A stretch of DNA of 64,000 nucleotides from JAAELZ01 sp965237485. Lineage in GTDB: Bacteria; Pseudomonadota; Gammaproteobacteria; Arenicellales; Poriferihabitantaceae. Within the stretch, counting starts at the first letter, position 1. Each line of letters opens with the position of its first letter. The translations under genes were made by a program, and so were the position numbers. Positions 17,867-27,719 of this stretch are shown one piece after another. Under the pieces are notes generated by a model. That model ran no database searches, was not told the origin of the DNA, and was given only the letters and a program-made list of their open reading frames with translations. The stretch is from contig CBDEFQ010000006.1 of NCBI GenBank assembly GCA_965237485.1, forward strand, positions 496,001 to 560,000, read 5' to 3'.

Positions 17867-19068
17867 GAGAGCGCAGCGTAACTCACGATTTAGTTTGATA
17901 TTTTCGAAGCACTCATTTTTTGAGCTATATTTGCCCAGTTTCGCGTATTCGATCATCATTTAGTCACTATTTTATCAATTCGAGCACCTAAGCCATATTA
18001 AAGGCACAACTATCCAGCATAGTGCCAATCAGGCAAGCCATACAAGCTTAAGAACTTAGCGCCTTTACGGATATTCGCTGCCATCGCCGCTAGGCCGTAA
18101 ACAGTCTGGTTCTTCGCTAGCCCCATGAACCGAGTGCGAGCTAAACCATAATGCTGCTTGTAAGTCGCAAAGAGCCGTTCGCCACCTGCTCGCGTTACCG
18201 CAATAACTGCATTACGGGTACGGTCTGCATCTGACAACGGATTACCTCGATAGCCCTTGCGTTGAACCTGATCATCAATTCCAAGTTGCTCCAGTTTATC
18301 TCGCGTCTCCTCAGAACTATACGCCGCATCAGCATATAGGGCAGTCTCATCGCCCAACAGCAATTCATCGCGCAGTTGGCTGTCATGAACATGCCCTGGC
18401 GTCACATTCTGGCGCTGAACAAACCCATCCTCATCAACTCCCGTATGCACTGAGTAGCCATAGGTAGACTTCTTTCGACCTCGGCTGTCATTTTTGACAT
18501 GCCAGCTCGCTTCAGGGTCTCGCTTAGGCGTCCCGTCTTTGCCGTTACCATTTCCAGAACGAGCCGCTTCTATAGGTGTTGCATCTATAATGTTGATGCG
18601 CCCCCTGCTCATAATAATGTTCTTCGCTTCAAGTTGACGATTGATCTCACCTAGCAAGCGATCCCACAGTTCGTGCTCCATTAACTGGTTACGAAAGCAC
18701 CCAAGGGTCGAAGCTTCAGGTACATCGCCGCCTAACTCAAAGCGGCAAAACTTACGAAACAATAAATCTCTAAATAAGCACTGTGCTAACTCCCAATCCG
18801 ACAGTTCATACCAAATTCCCAGCATCAAGCTGCGGAACAAACTAAGTAATGGATAACTAGGGCGGCCAGTAGTGCCAGCATAAATAGATGAAAGCAGTGT
18901 CTCTATTTCGCTCCAATCTAATAGTGCTTCTGTATCATCAAGACTATGCAGAATTGGATGATCCAAATCTGATCTTGATACTAATAAATCTCGTTGGGTG
19001 GCGAATGGTTTTTGCATGCCTAATTTTAACAAATTATGTAGATACTCGATGAGTTATGCTGCACTCTC
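17867..19068 (-). mobile_element. IS5-family element, copy 1
   Basis: 1202 bp with ends GAGAGCGCAGCGTAACTCA and (inverted) GAGAGTGCAGCATAACTCA. The flanks do not share a target duplication: the left flank is the start of a gene (MNKF), the right flank is an IS21 istB remnant. This is explained by inversion with the oppositely oriented copy at 27059-30121. Confidence 0.93.
18010..19032 (-). CDS. IS5-family transposase
   Basis: 340-residue transposase with the DUF772 N-terminal region (RPSYPLLSLFRSLMLGIWYE), first catalytic aspartate in INIIDATPIEAARS, second in ALYADAAYSSEE, and the C-terminal glutamate region VTRAGGERLFATYKQHYG. Complete; likely the active member of the three copies in the window. 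Confidence 0.94.
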   Translation of the reverse strand: MLKLGMQKPFATQRDLLVSRSDLDHPILHSLDDTEALLDWSEIETLLSSIYAGTTGRPSYPLLSLFRSLMLGIWYELSDWELAQCLFRDLLFRKFCRFELGGDVPEASTLGCFRNQLMEHELWDRLLGEINRQLEAKNIIMSRGRINIIDATPIEAARSGNGNGKDGTPKRDPEASWHVKNDSRGRKKSTYGYSVHTGVDEDGFVQRQNVTPGHVHDSQLRDELLLGDETALYADAAYSSEETRDKLEQLGIDDQVQRKGYRGNPLSDADRTRNAVIAVTRAGGERLFATYKQHYGLARTRFMGLAKNQTVYGLAAMAANIRKGAKFLSLYGLPDWHYAG

Positions 19069-19633
19069 CTTCTATTATTTCTAATAGGTCATTACGGTTT
19101 TGCTGAGTCAGTGTATCCAAGCCCCAGTCATCGATAATCAATAGTTTGATTTTTGCTATTTGTGCCAGTAGCTTGGTGTAACTGCCATCACCATGGCTCA
19201 AGGTCATTGCTTCAAATAAGCGGCTAGCACGAATATATTTTGTGCTAATGCCGTGCTCACAAGTCGCTTGTCCTAACACACAGGCCAAGAAGGTTTTGCC
19301 GGTGCCTGTAGGGCCCTGGATGATGACATTGCGGCTTTTGTTTACCCCGTCTAGGGCCAGTAACTGCGCTACCGTGTCTTTGTGTAAACCTCGTCTAGTT
19401 CGGTAATCGATGTCGTCTGCTTGGGCGCGATATCGTAACTTCGCTTGCTTGAGTAAACGCGTGACTTTGCGGTTATCCCGCACGGTGGCCTCGTGGTTTA
19501 CGAGCAAACTGAGTCGTTCGATAAAGCCCAGCTCATCATAAGTGTTAGGTGGGTCGAACTGATAGCACAGTTGCTCGGCCATGCCCGTTAGGCGTAATTC
19601 ATTCAGTTGGGTAAGGGTTTGTTGTGGAGTCAT
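19069..19633 (-). pseudogene. istB: istB fragment, C-terminus lost to IS5
   Basis: 188 codons from ATG 19633 (MTPQQTLTQLNELRLTGMAE). Walker A GPTGTGKTF and Walker B LLIIDDWGLD are present; the frame runs into the IS5 end at 19068, removing about 60 C-terminal residues. Non-functional unless the truncated form retains activity. Confidence 0.88.
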
Positions 19634-19670
19634 AGTATTTTCCTGTTGGTTATAGATGAAATGGTTTGGG

Positions 19671-21385
19671 TTAATGGTAGTAATCGGCTCCGCGCACATT
19701 GGCATGGGTGCTTGGCAAAGTCTGTTGCTTATCGGGTTCGGTAGGTAGCTTGTCGAGACGGGTTTGTAGTATTGATGCAAGGTGTTTGTAATGCAGGCCG
19801 CCAATCTTCTCTGCGCGTAAACAGGCATTCTCTAAACGCGTCTTGCCGTATTTCTTGGCAAGGTTAAGAATGCCCAAACAAGCACGATAACCATGTTCTG
19901 GATGGGGGCGATTTTCTAATTGATAACGCACCACGCGCTCTGTCGCCGCACCGACCTGACTTGCCCAATTAAGAAACCGACCAAGCGTCCACTCTTGGTG
20001 TTTAGCATGAGCTTTAGGCATGTGAGCGACATGGGTTGTGTGTCCGCCTTGGCCCATTGCTCGCGGATGTTGCGCGACACCCTTGCCTTGGTAGAACACA
20101 TCAATACAGTGCTCGCCCACGTGTAACATTACTGCCTCGCCGCGCAATTGATAGGGAACCGAGTAATGATGTCCATCATAGCTAACGTGATAATCGATGT
20201 GCGCCCGTGCTTTTACTACATGGCGATAGCTATAAGGCGTGCCAGGCAATGATTTAAGAGCAGGCTTATAATTGATTCAAACTGTGAGCGGCGAGAACCC
20301 GGGCGTTGTTTAAACCTAGATAAATCAGTTAAAACACGAAAGTCCATGCAAGCTCTTGATGCACCTGGCAAAATCAAAAAAAACCTTATCACCAATAAGG
20401 TGACCGCGACTTTTTTGATTTCACTATGCACTTCAATTGCTTACATGTCTTTTCCGCGTTTAACTGATTTATCTAGGTTAAAGGGGCGATTGTTTAGATC
20501 ATCTAGCAATCCTCGAATAGCTTGATTAGCCTCATCCAAACTAAACAATTGCAGCTTGCGCAGCCGCATCATGATCCAGCGTTCGACAATCTGTACGCCC
20601 ACCTCGGCTTTAGATTTATCCTTAGGCTTATAAGGTCTGGCAGGCATCACCGCCACACCGTAATAGGCGGCTAATTGTGCATAGCTGGGGTTGAGTTCGG
20701 GGTCATAACGACCGGCTTTAGAAACAGCACTCTTGAGGTTATCGGGCACCACTGTTTGAGTAACACCGCCATAAAATTCAAAGGCGCGAACGTGTGGGCC
20801 TATCCAGTCAGGCAAGCTCTGTGTCCATGTGGCCTCGGCGTAGGTATAGGAACTGACTCCGAGCACTGAAACGAATACTTGGGCAGGGCGTGCTTCACCC
20901 GTACGAGCATCAATAATACCTAAGGTTAAACCAGCATAATCAACAAACAGTTTATCTCCAGCAATATGAGTCTGGCGCATCGAGATTCTTTGCTTCTTGC
21001 GCCACTGACCGAACAACACCGTGAAGCGAGAATAGCTGTAATGGTTGACTGGATGATGCTCGGCGTATTCTTCCCACAGTAATTGGCGAGTCATCCCTTT
21101 ACGAGACCGTTCAACTGATATTTGTGCAAAGTCTGGCTCACACAATAAAGCAGTGGCAGGGCCTCTGCATTTGGGCGGCTTTAATATCGCCTGCAGCTGT
21201 TGTTCATCCATGCCTGCTGGCAGGGGCCAGCTTAATTGGGCATTTGTTGCTCTGACGAGATATTTGGATACGGCGCTGCGTGACAGGTTTAAGCTGAGCG
21301 CGATTTTACGGGAGGATAGTTGCGCCTCATAGTGCAAGCGCAGAATGTCTTTGAGTTTTAACATAGTGACCTTCTTGGGTTTCAT
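19671..21385 (-). pseudogene. istA: istA with MITE insertion and frameshift
   Basis: N-terminal part 20478-21385: HTH (SSRKIALSLNLSRSAVSKYL), rve core with DKLFVDYAGLTLG, VVPDNLKSAV and KSKAEVGVQ. It is interrupted after LNNRPF by the element at 20315-20477. Downstream the frame resumes as KQRPGSRRSQFES, then one base is missing near 20266, after which PGTPYSYRHV... to 19671 reads the C-terminal domain. Two independent lesions, so clearly dead. Confidence 0.88.
20315..20477. repeat. MITE-like element with IS1380-like ends
   Basis: 163 bp bounded by CCTAGATAAATCAGTTAAA and its inverted copy, flanked by TTAAA on both sides (20310-20314, 20478-20482); excision restores the istA frame. No coding capacity; interior holds a small palindrome CCTTATCACCAATAAGG. 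The ends differ by about two bases from the left end of the IS1380-like element at 4828, so it is probably mobilised by that transposase. Confidence 0.8.
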
Positions 21386-22227
21386 AGCTGTTCCAATACA
21401 AATAAAAGAACGGCAGGTTAACGGTTATAGTGTTAACCGCAAGAAGGCTGTGGAGGAATTTTACGGAAGCGAAAAAGTGTCCGCGCTTCGATAAAAATCA
21501 GTGGCCACGGTTGGTAAAATTAGGTGGCCTCGCTACGTAAAATTAACTGGCCACGGTTGGTAAAAATATGCAATTGATTGAAGCGCCTTAACTACCGGGT
21601 AATAACGCCAACTTTTTACCTGATAGGATAACTCGTTATCTAACCGATCAACTCGATCTGTGCGCTCCGTTACCGTTTGAATATATTCTTGTAACACGAT
21701 CTGTTGGCACGGCTGCGGTAACACCAACTCTGTTAACCAACGCAGATGCTTCAAACTCCAATTTGCGATCCCCTCATAACGGATATTATTGCGCAGCAGT
21801 AAAGCCTTGAGTTGGTATTTGGCATCTTTAAGGTCGTACATGCCCCGCTCGCGCGCACGGGATAAATCTCGTATCGCCTCATCCTCTGGTTCGGGTACAT
21901 AAATTGCGGTTAAATCCGCATTCTTAAGTAATCGAGCCAAATTCATTGCGTCACGCTTATCCGTTTTTACTTTATCCCCTGGCTTTTTAGGAATAAGCGA
22001 CGGCGCAACAACATAACAACAATGCCCAAGGCTGGTTAACAAACGATAAACCCAATAACCACACGGACCCGCTTCGTAAACAAAGTGCAATGTGGCACTG
22101 AGGTGCTTTGACTCAAATTGACGCGCTAATTTAACTAAACATTGTTTCGTCGTTGCTATCTTACCAAGGTGTTCCGGGGTGTTCTCTCGGCCATCCAATA
22201 CATACGCCACCTCGGTCGATTCTTTGT

Positions 22228-23403
22228 GGGCTCGTCGGTTAATACAATTTCAAACAGGGTTTTCGCCGAAGTCGCTTTTAGTTTGCTCAGCAACGCGTTT
22301 TTTGTGCAATAAACCGTCTATTAGCAGCCATTTTGCCACCAATAGACGGATCTATCCCTAGGCCGGCACCAATTCAACTCGTTCAACTCCCAATGCCATT
22401 AATCGCTTAAGGTTAAAACATAAGCCCCTGATTCCAACTTGGAACTGGACTTTAGCCAACCCTTTATAACGAACTCGCTTATTGCGATGAGCAAACACTC
22501 GCTCATATGGTGAACGAATTTTGCTAATCCAACGGTCTTTGTCTCTATTCTTGCCATGCATATTGTTCTTCTTGATTGTTGCATCATGGCAACCGTTGCG
22601 CCTGAGCGTGGTTTTGGCCGGGCTCACGCAATAACCCTTGTCCGCATAAACAGCACCCGACTTAGGGCAAACATGCTTTAAGCCGCTTGCATCCGTTACC
22701 TCAGCCGAGGTGGCCGCTATTTTATTGATCAAGCCACTTTGCATATCCACTGATGCATGCTCTTTGTAACCATACCAATATTTGCTATTTCCCTTGCACC
22801 CAAACCGTGCTTGCTTGTCCGCCGCAACTTTATCAACTGTCTTATTGTTGAACTCCTCTAATCCCATCTTTATCGCCTTATCTCTATCATCCCAAGTGGT
22901 TAGCTTACTGACCAACTGGCTGGCATCGACAAATGTGAATACTTCTCGTACTAAGCCCATTGAAACTAACCCGCTCCGAACACGGTCAAATAAATTCATC
23001 ATACCCCTGGTTCCAATGCGTGAGCGAAAATCACCAAAGTAACTATGATCAGGAGTGCTCTGTTCCAGTCCTGAATCACAAAACCACTTAGCGGCCAGAT
23101 TCTCTGATAAGTATCGCTCCATTTCTCTATCACTTAAATCTTCCATGAACTGAAGCACCAAGGCACGTAAGCCGAACTCAACACCTCGGCCTTTAGGGCC
23201 ACGGGTGGCATATATTTTAGAGAAGGGTTTACTCAATGCACCAAAACATAATAGCTCATCGAGTTTACGGTAGGGATGTTCAGAGCTAACCAGAGAATCT
23301 AAGGTTAGGAACAGTTGGCTTTGATGACGTTTGCTCAAAATTGCAGGCTGACTAGAATCAGCCCATATTATCTCACGTATTCTATTAATTATCCGACAAG
23401 CCC
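22228..23403 (-). mobile_element. IS5-like element (type B), copy 1
   Basis: 1176 bp, ends GGGCTCGTCGGTTAATA and (inverted) GGGCTTGTCGGATAATTA, 5-bp duplication TTTGT (22223-22227, 23404-23408). Same length as the copies at 30987 and 50008. Inserted in the IS110 transposase gene. Confidence 0.95.
22358..23338 (-). CDS. IS5-like transposase (type B)
   Basis: 326 residues from a TTG start (Leu/Met-SKRHQSQLF). DUF772-type N-terminal half (PKGRGVEFGLRALVLQFMEDLSDREME in pieces), first catalytic aspartate in TFVDASQLVSK, second in GAVYADKGYC, C-terminal region RSPYERVFAHRNKRVRYKG. Complete and nearly identical to the other two copies. Confidence 0.92.
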   Translation of the reverse strand: MSKRHQSQLFLTLDSLVSSEHPYRKLDELLCFGALSKPFSKIYATRGPKGRGVEFGLRALVLQFMEDLSDREMERYLSENLAAKWFCDSGLEQSTPDHSYFGDFRSRIGTRGMMNLFDRVRSGLVSMGLVREVFTFVDASQLVSKLTTWDDRDKAIKMGLEEFNNKTVDKVAADKQARFGCKGNSKYWYGYKEHASVDMQSGLINKIAATSAEVTDASGLKHVCPKSGAVYADKGYCVSPAKTTLRRNGCHDATIKKNNMHGKNRDKDRWISKIRSPYERVFAHRNKRVRYKGLAKVQFQVGIRGLCFNLKRLMALGVERVELVPA

Positions 23404-24277
23404 TTTGTGGGTATCTAATCCAATAAAAACTATGTTATCTTTACTCATGATGCTGATCTCCTATAGACATTTAAAAAACTCTATTATGGCTCTGGCAATG
23501 CTAGCCCACGATATGGAGGTCAGCGTCTTTCGCCTTCGGGATCATTATGTCTAGGCGCCCCGATCACTACCGTATCACCGCTTATCGAAACCGAGGTGCC
23601 AAAATAAGCGTATTCCACCACATCGCTGGCCGTCAGCTTCTTTACCTCACCAAAGTTATTGGCCCCGCCCTGGTCACGATCAAATACAAACGCCGAGCCG
23701 TAAACATTGTCCCCATCACCATCTTCAAACGCCCCAACCACCACCGTATCGCCGCTTATCGAGACAGAGGTGCCAAAATAATCGTATTCCGCTGCATCGC
23801 TGGCCGTGAGTTTTTTTATCTCACCGAAGTTATTGGCCCCGCCTTGGCTGCGATCAAATACATAGGTCGAACCAGAACTCTCCCCGTCGTCGTCAAATCT
23901 CGCCCCAACCACCACTGTGTCGCCGCTTACCGCCACCGAACGACCAAATTGATCACCTTGCGCCACATCGCTGGCCGTGAGTTTTTTTACCTCACCAAAA
24001 TTATTGGCCCCGCCTTGGCTGCGATCAAATACATACGCTGAACCAGACAAATTCCCCGCGTCGTCGTTCCCATGCGCCCCGACCACCAACGTATCGCCGC
24101 TCACCGCGACCGATGTGCCAAAATGATCACTTTGCGCCGCATCGCTGGCCGTGAGTTTTTTTACCTCACCAAAATTATTGGCCCCGCCTTGGTCGCGATC
24201 AAATACATACGCTGAACCAGAGGCAAGAAGTGGACCCGCTTTTTAGGACAGATGGCTTAGGAGTTATTTTCAGCTGA

Positions 24278-25102
24278 TTAAGCAGCCAATTTCAGGCCGC
24301 GACATGGATCATACATCATGTCAGGGACCATGCCCAATGTTTGATGTTTACGCTCTTGGTTGTAATAGTTTATCCAGGAGCCAATGCCGTCTTTTGCCTC
24401 TTTCATCGATTGGTAGGCTTGCAAATAGACTTCCTCATATTTCACGCTGCGCCATAAGCGCTCAACAAATACATTGTCACGCCAAGCACCTTTGCCATCC
24501 ATGCTGATGCGAATACCATTGTCTTTGAGTACACCGGTAAACGCCTCACTGGTAAATTGCGCACCTTGATCGCTGTTAAAGATATCAGGCTTGCCGTAGT
24601 AATGCAGTGCCTCTTCCAAAGCATCTACGCAGAATGCGCTATCCATGCTGTTGCTAAGCCGCCATGACAGCACTTTACGAGAATACCAATCCATCACAAC
24701 GGTAAGATAAGCAAAGCCCTTAGGCATCGGGATATAAGTTATATCGGTACACCAAGCTTGATTGGGTTGATTGATGGCCAACCCACCTAGCAGATAAGGA
24801 TAAATCTTGTGCCCCGCCTTCTTCTTGCTGGTGTTAGGCCTAGGATAGATGGCTTTAATGCCCATCTTACGCATTAAGCGTCGCACATGTTTACGGTCAA
24901 CTCGGTGGCCTACATCTTGCAACACATCACGAATGCGTCTACTGCCAAGAAAGGGCCGATTGAGGTGAATGCGATCAATCAGATGCATCAGTTCCAAGTC
25001 ATCCTCATTAGCAGGTGAGGTTTTGTAATAAACATGGGAACGATGAATCTTCAACAATTTACACTGACGAACTAACGATAGTTTATTGCTTTTATTAATC
25101 AT
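24278..25102 (-). CDS. IS3 transposase OrfB
   Basis: 274 residues with the HTH_21 segment (LGSRRIRDVLQDVGHRV) and the rve integrase core: first aspartate in WCTDITYIPM, second in FNSDQGAQFTS, glutamate in DNVFVERLWRSVKYE. Normally made as an OrfAB fusion by -1 frameshifting; a TTTTTTA run lies at the orfA end. Confidence 0.93.
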   Translation of the reverse strand: MINKSNKLSLVRQCKLLKIHRSHVYYKTSPANEDDLELMHLIDRIHLNRPFLGSRRIRDVLQDVGHRVDRKHVRRLMRKMGIKAIYPRPNTSKKKAGHKIYPYLLGGLAINQPNQAWCTDITYIPMPKGFAYLTVVMDWYSRKVLSWRLSNSMDSAFCVDALEEALHYYGKPDIFNSDQGAQFTSEAFTGVLKDNGIRISMDGKGAWRDNVFVERLWRSVKYEEVYLQAYQSMKEAKDGIGSWINYYNQERKHQTLGMVPDMMYDPCRGLKLAA

Positions 25103-25122
25103 AGTTTTGCGCTCAGGTCTGT

Positions 25123-25404
25123 TTAACGACCGAGCGCTTTTGATAAAAAATCGTTTTCCATGGTGATTTCACCGATCTTTGCCTGTAATGATTTAATCTC
25201 TGATTCTCGGTTTGGAGATAAGCCTGTGCCTGATGCAAAGACTTCAGCTGAGCTATCGAGCAATTGTTTCTTCCACTTGACGATAAGATTTGCATTGATG
25301 TCATAACGACTAGCAAGATTGCTTAATGTTTCATCACCTTTGATTGCTGCAAGAGCAACTTTGGCTTTGAATTGTGGGGCATGGTTTCTACGCTTTTTAC
25401 TCAT
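25123..25404 (-). CDS. IS3 transposase OrfA
   Basis: 93 residues, HTH_Tnp_1 domain (HAPQFKAKVALAAIKGDE, LASRYDINANLIVKWKK) followed by a leucine-zipper-like helix. Located 20 nt upstream of orfB on the same strand. Confidence 0.92.
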   Translation of the reverse strand: MSKKRRNHAPQFKAKVALAAIKGDETLSNLASRYDINANLIVKWKKQLLDSSAEVFASGTGLSPNRESEIKSLQAKIGEITMENDFLSKALGR

Positions 25405-27261
25405 TTTCTGTTCCTCGTTTTGAACAATTATAAAACAGAAAATAACTCCTTATTTTGGCCTTCAACCTGTCCTAATCATGGGGTCCACTTCAGCACTCCT
25501 TACGTCTTCATTACCCCACGCCCCGACTACCACCGTATCGCCGCTTATCGAGACCGACTCGCAAATAAATCATTTTTCGCCGCATCGCTGGCCGTCAGCT
25601 TCTTTACCTCACCAAAATTATTGGTTCCGCCCTGGTTGCGATCAAATACATACGCTGAACCAGACAAATTCCCTGCGTCGTCGTTCCCATGCGCCCCAAC
25701 CACCACCGTATCGCCGCTTATCGAGACCGAAAGGCCAAAATCGTCGTTTACGGCTGCATCGCTGGTCGTCAGCTTCTTTACCTCACCAAAATTATTGGTC
25801 CCGCCTTGGTCGCGACCGAATACATACGCCGAGCCGGAACGACTTCCCGCGTCGTCGTTCCCATGCGCCCCAACCACCACCGTATCGCCGCTTATCGAGA
25901 CCGAGCCGCCAAATAAATCAGCTTGCGCCGCATCACTGGCCGTCAGCTTCTTTACTTCGCCAAAGTTATTGTTTCCGCCCTGGTCACGATCGAATACATA
26001 TGCTGAGCCGGATTGACTCCCCGCGTCTTCGTTCTCATCTGCCCCAACAACAACCGTGTCGCCGCTCACCGCGACCGAGATGCCAAATTTATCACCTTGT
26101 GCCGCATCGCTGGCTGTCAGCTTCCTTACCAATCCTAAGCTATTGGTTCCGTCCAGGCCCTTATCAAATACATAGGCCGAGCCTGAACTATACCCCGCGT
26201 CACCGTTCAGGGGCGCCCCGACCACCACCGTGTCGCCGCTCACCGCCACCGAGGTGCCAAATTCATCATATTGCGCCGCATCGCTGGCCATTAATTTATG
26301 GTCCTCGTTCTCGATTAGCGGGTCAACGGTCACCGGATAGCGCGCATCTCGGATGTTAATCTCCAGCCTGATGTGTTGATCTGCCCCCAGCTGCATTTGG
26401 CTGCCCCAGCACGCGAACCCTCGGCATCCCAAGCCTTCAGACCGCTATAGCGTAGCTGTGACGCCCCCTGTTTGAAGTAGATATTCCCTGCTTGCACCGT
26501 CACCTTCCACGCTTGGTTTACGGCTAAGTCGATATATAATTGGTCGTCTTTTGCACCAAACAGCGGTTGCTGGAGTGTGAAGCCTTGCTCTACCCCGCGG
26601 GCTCGATTGACATACCATTCTTGAACCGCATGCTCCCGCCGATACACCAGACGGTTGGCCTGGTTTGGGTCAACCTGGATTGACCGCACTGCTGGACTTA
26701 AGCTTTGCCGACCATTGCTGATTGAAGCTAGACGCAAGTCTAAGGCCGGTGCGCCACTAAGCAGTGATAACGACGGGCCATCAGTCCCGAACACCGTTTG
26801 GTAGGCTTGCTTGCGGTTCGGCGCTCGCCAACTTGTGCCCCCAGCCAGCGGGTGCAGCCGATACTGGTCTTCCTATTTGCTGGAAAATGCTTTTTTGGGC
26901 CGAATTTGATAGCTGAGATAACGCAGTCTGAGTCTGTGCCGTTGCCGGTTTAGTAAAACCCTGATTGCTAGCTGCAACACTACCAGGATAAACCAGCAGA
27001 ACCAGCGACCCCAGCAACCGTAACGTTACCGTGATTTTTATTTGGCTAATTATATTAAGAGAGTGCAGCATAACTCATCGAGTATCTACATAATTTGTTA
27101 AAATTAGGCATGCAAAAACCATTCGCCACCCAACGAGATTTATTAGTATCAAGATCAGATTTGGATCATCCAATCCTGCATAGTCTTGATGATACAGAAG
27201 TGCTATTAGATTGGAGCGAAATAGAGACACTGTTTTCATCTATTTATGCTGGCACTACTGG

Positions 27262-27719
27262 GAGTTATGCCCGAATCTGGTGTATGAGGCATTTTCTTCA
27301 AGCGGCCTCGGTTTGATCTGAGTAGTCATTAGTTTGCTCTATTCCATCTTTAAATGGAACCCCTTGAATCACTTTTGCTAGATAGGCGAACCCGCGTATT
27401 CGGTTCCACTTTTTCTTTGCGCACTGACCCAGCTTGAACATCATACTTAACATGCCATCACGGCTAAGACATCCCTTGCATCGTTTGGTACGGTGTCGGA
27501 TAGTCGCGAATGTTGATTCAATTGGATTCGTAGTACGTATGCTCATCCAGTGCTTGGCAGGGAACGAGTAGAACGTCATTAACTCTTCGCGATCTTTTTC
27601 CAAGCACTGCGTGGCTTTTGGATACTTGTCTTGACAGGTTTTAATGAATAATTGATAGGCGCTTTGCGCCGCTTCTTTGGTTTCTTCCTGCCAAATGTTA
27701 TGCAGAGCTGCTTTTGCTT
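27262..27719 (-). mobile_element. Partial IS256 copy (first 458 bp) in tandem with a full copy
   Basis: Begins with the terminal GAGTTATGCCCGAATCTGG and matches IS256 bases 1-458, encoding the transposase C-terminus (minus strand, 27298-27719), then joins directly to the end of the full copy at 27720. The outer 9-bp duplication CACTACTGG (27253-27261, 29114-29122) encloses both, so they entered the IS5 as one unit or arose in place. Confidence 0.9.

Larger units (their letters stand above)
19069..21568 (-). mobile_element. IS21-family element, copy 2 (decayed)
   Basis: Distinct from copy 1. istB is cut at 19069 by the IS5 end, istA is broken by a 163-bp inverted-repeat element and a frameshift. 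The istA-proximal end near 21495-21568 carries repeated GGCCACGGTTGGTAAAA motifs, typical multiple end repeats of IS21 elements, and is inserted in the 3' part of an IS110 transposase gene. Confidence 0.8.
21569..23448 (-). pseudogene. IS110-family transposase, split and 3'-truncated
   Basis: N-terminal piece 23404-23448 (MSKDNIVFIGLDTHK) joins in frame to the piece 21569-22227 (ESTEVAYVLDGREN...) when the IS5-like element and one TTTGT copy are removed. The catalytic DEDD domain is visible: GLDTHK with the first aspartate, FVYEAGPCGYWVYR, KTDKRDAMNLARLL. The C-terminal Tnp_20 domain with the conserved serine is lost at the IS21 junction. Confidence 0.88.
24226..25492 (-). mobile_element. IS3-family element in the FG-GAP gene
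   Basis: 1267 bp, right end (inverted) TGAAGTGGACCCCATGATT, left end AGAAGTGGACCCG, 3-bp duplication GCA (24223-24225, 25493-25495). Removal restores the FG-GAP frame (DVRSA-SGSAYVF). Confidence 0.9.
23520..27058 (-). pseudogene. FG-GAP repeat exported surface protein, multiply broken
   Basis: Signal peptide (VTLRLLGSLVLLVYPGSVAA) near 27000, an N-terminal domain ending in DARYPVTVDPLIE, then at least ten ~58-residue FG-GAP beta-propeller repeats with the core SGDTVVVGA...SGSAYVFD. Lesions: frameshifts near 26870, 26405 and 25558, the IS3 element at 24226-25492, loss of the first codons to IS5 at 27059, and loss of the 3' end near 23520 at the IS110 junction. The first codons (MNKF) lie at 17855-17866 across an inversion. 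Such proteins are usually cell-surface or secreted; the repeats have integrin-alpha-like folds. Confidence 0.85.

Noticed and set aside
23547..26359. Long plus-strand frames opposite the FG-GAP gene
   Set aside because: Rich in Arg, Pro and His, periodic, and exactly antisense to the FG-GAP repeats; the minus strand gives the recognisable repeats and a signal peptide.
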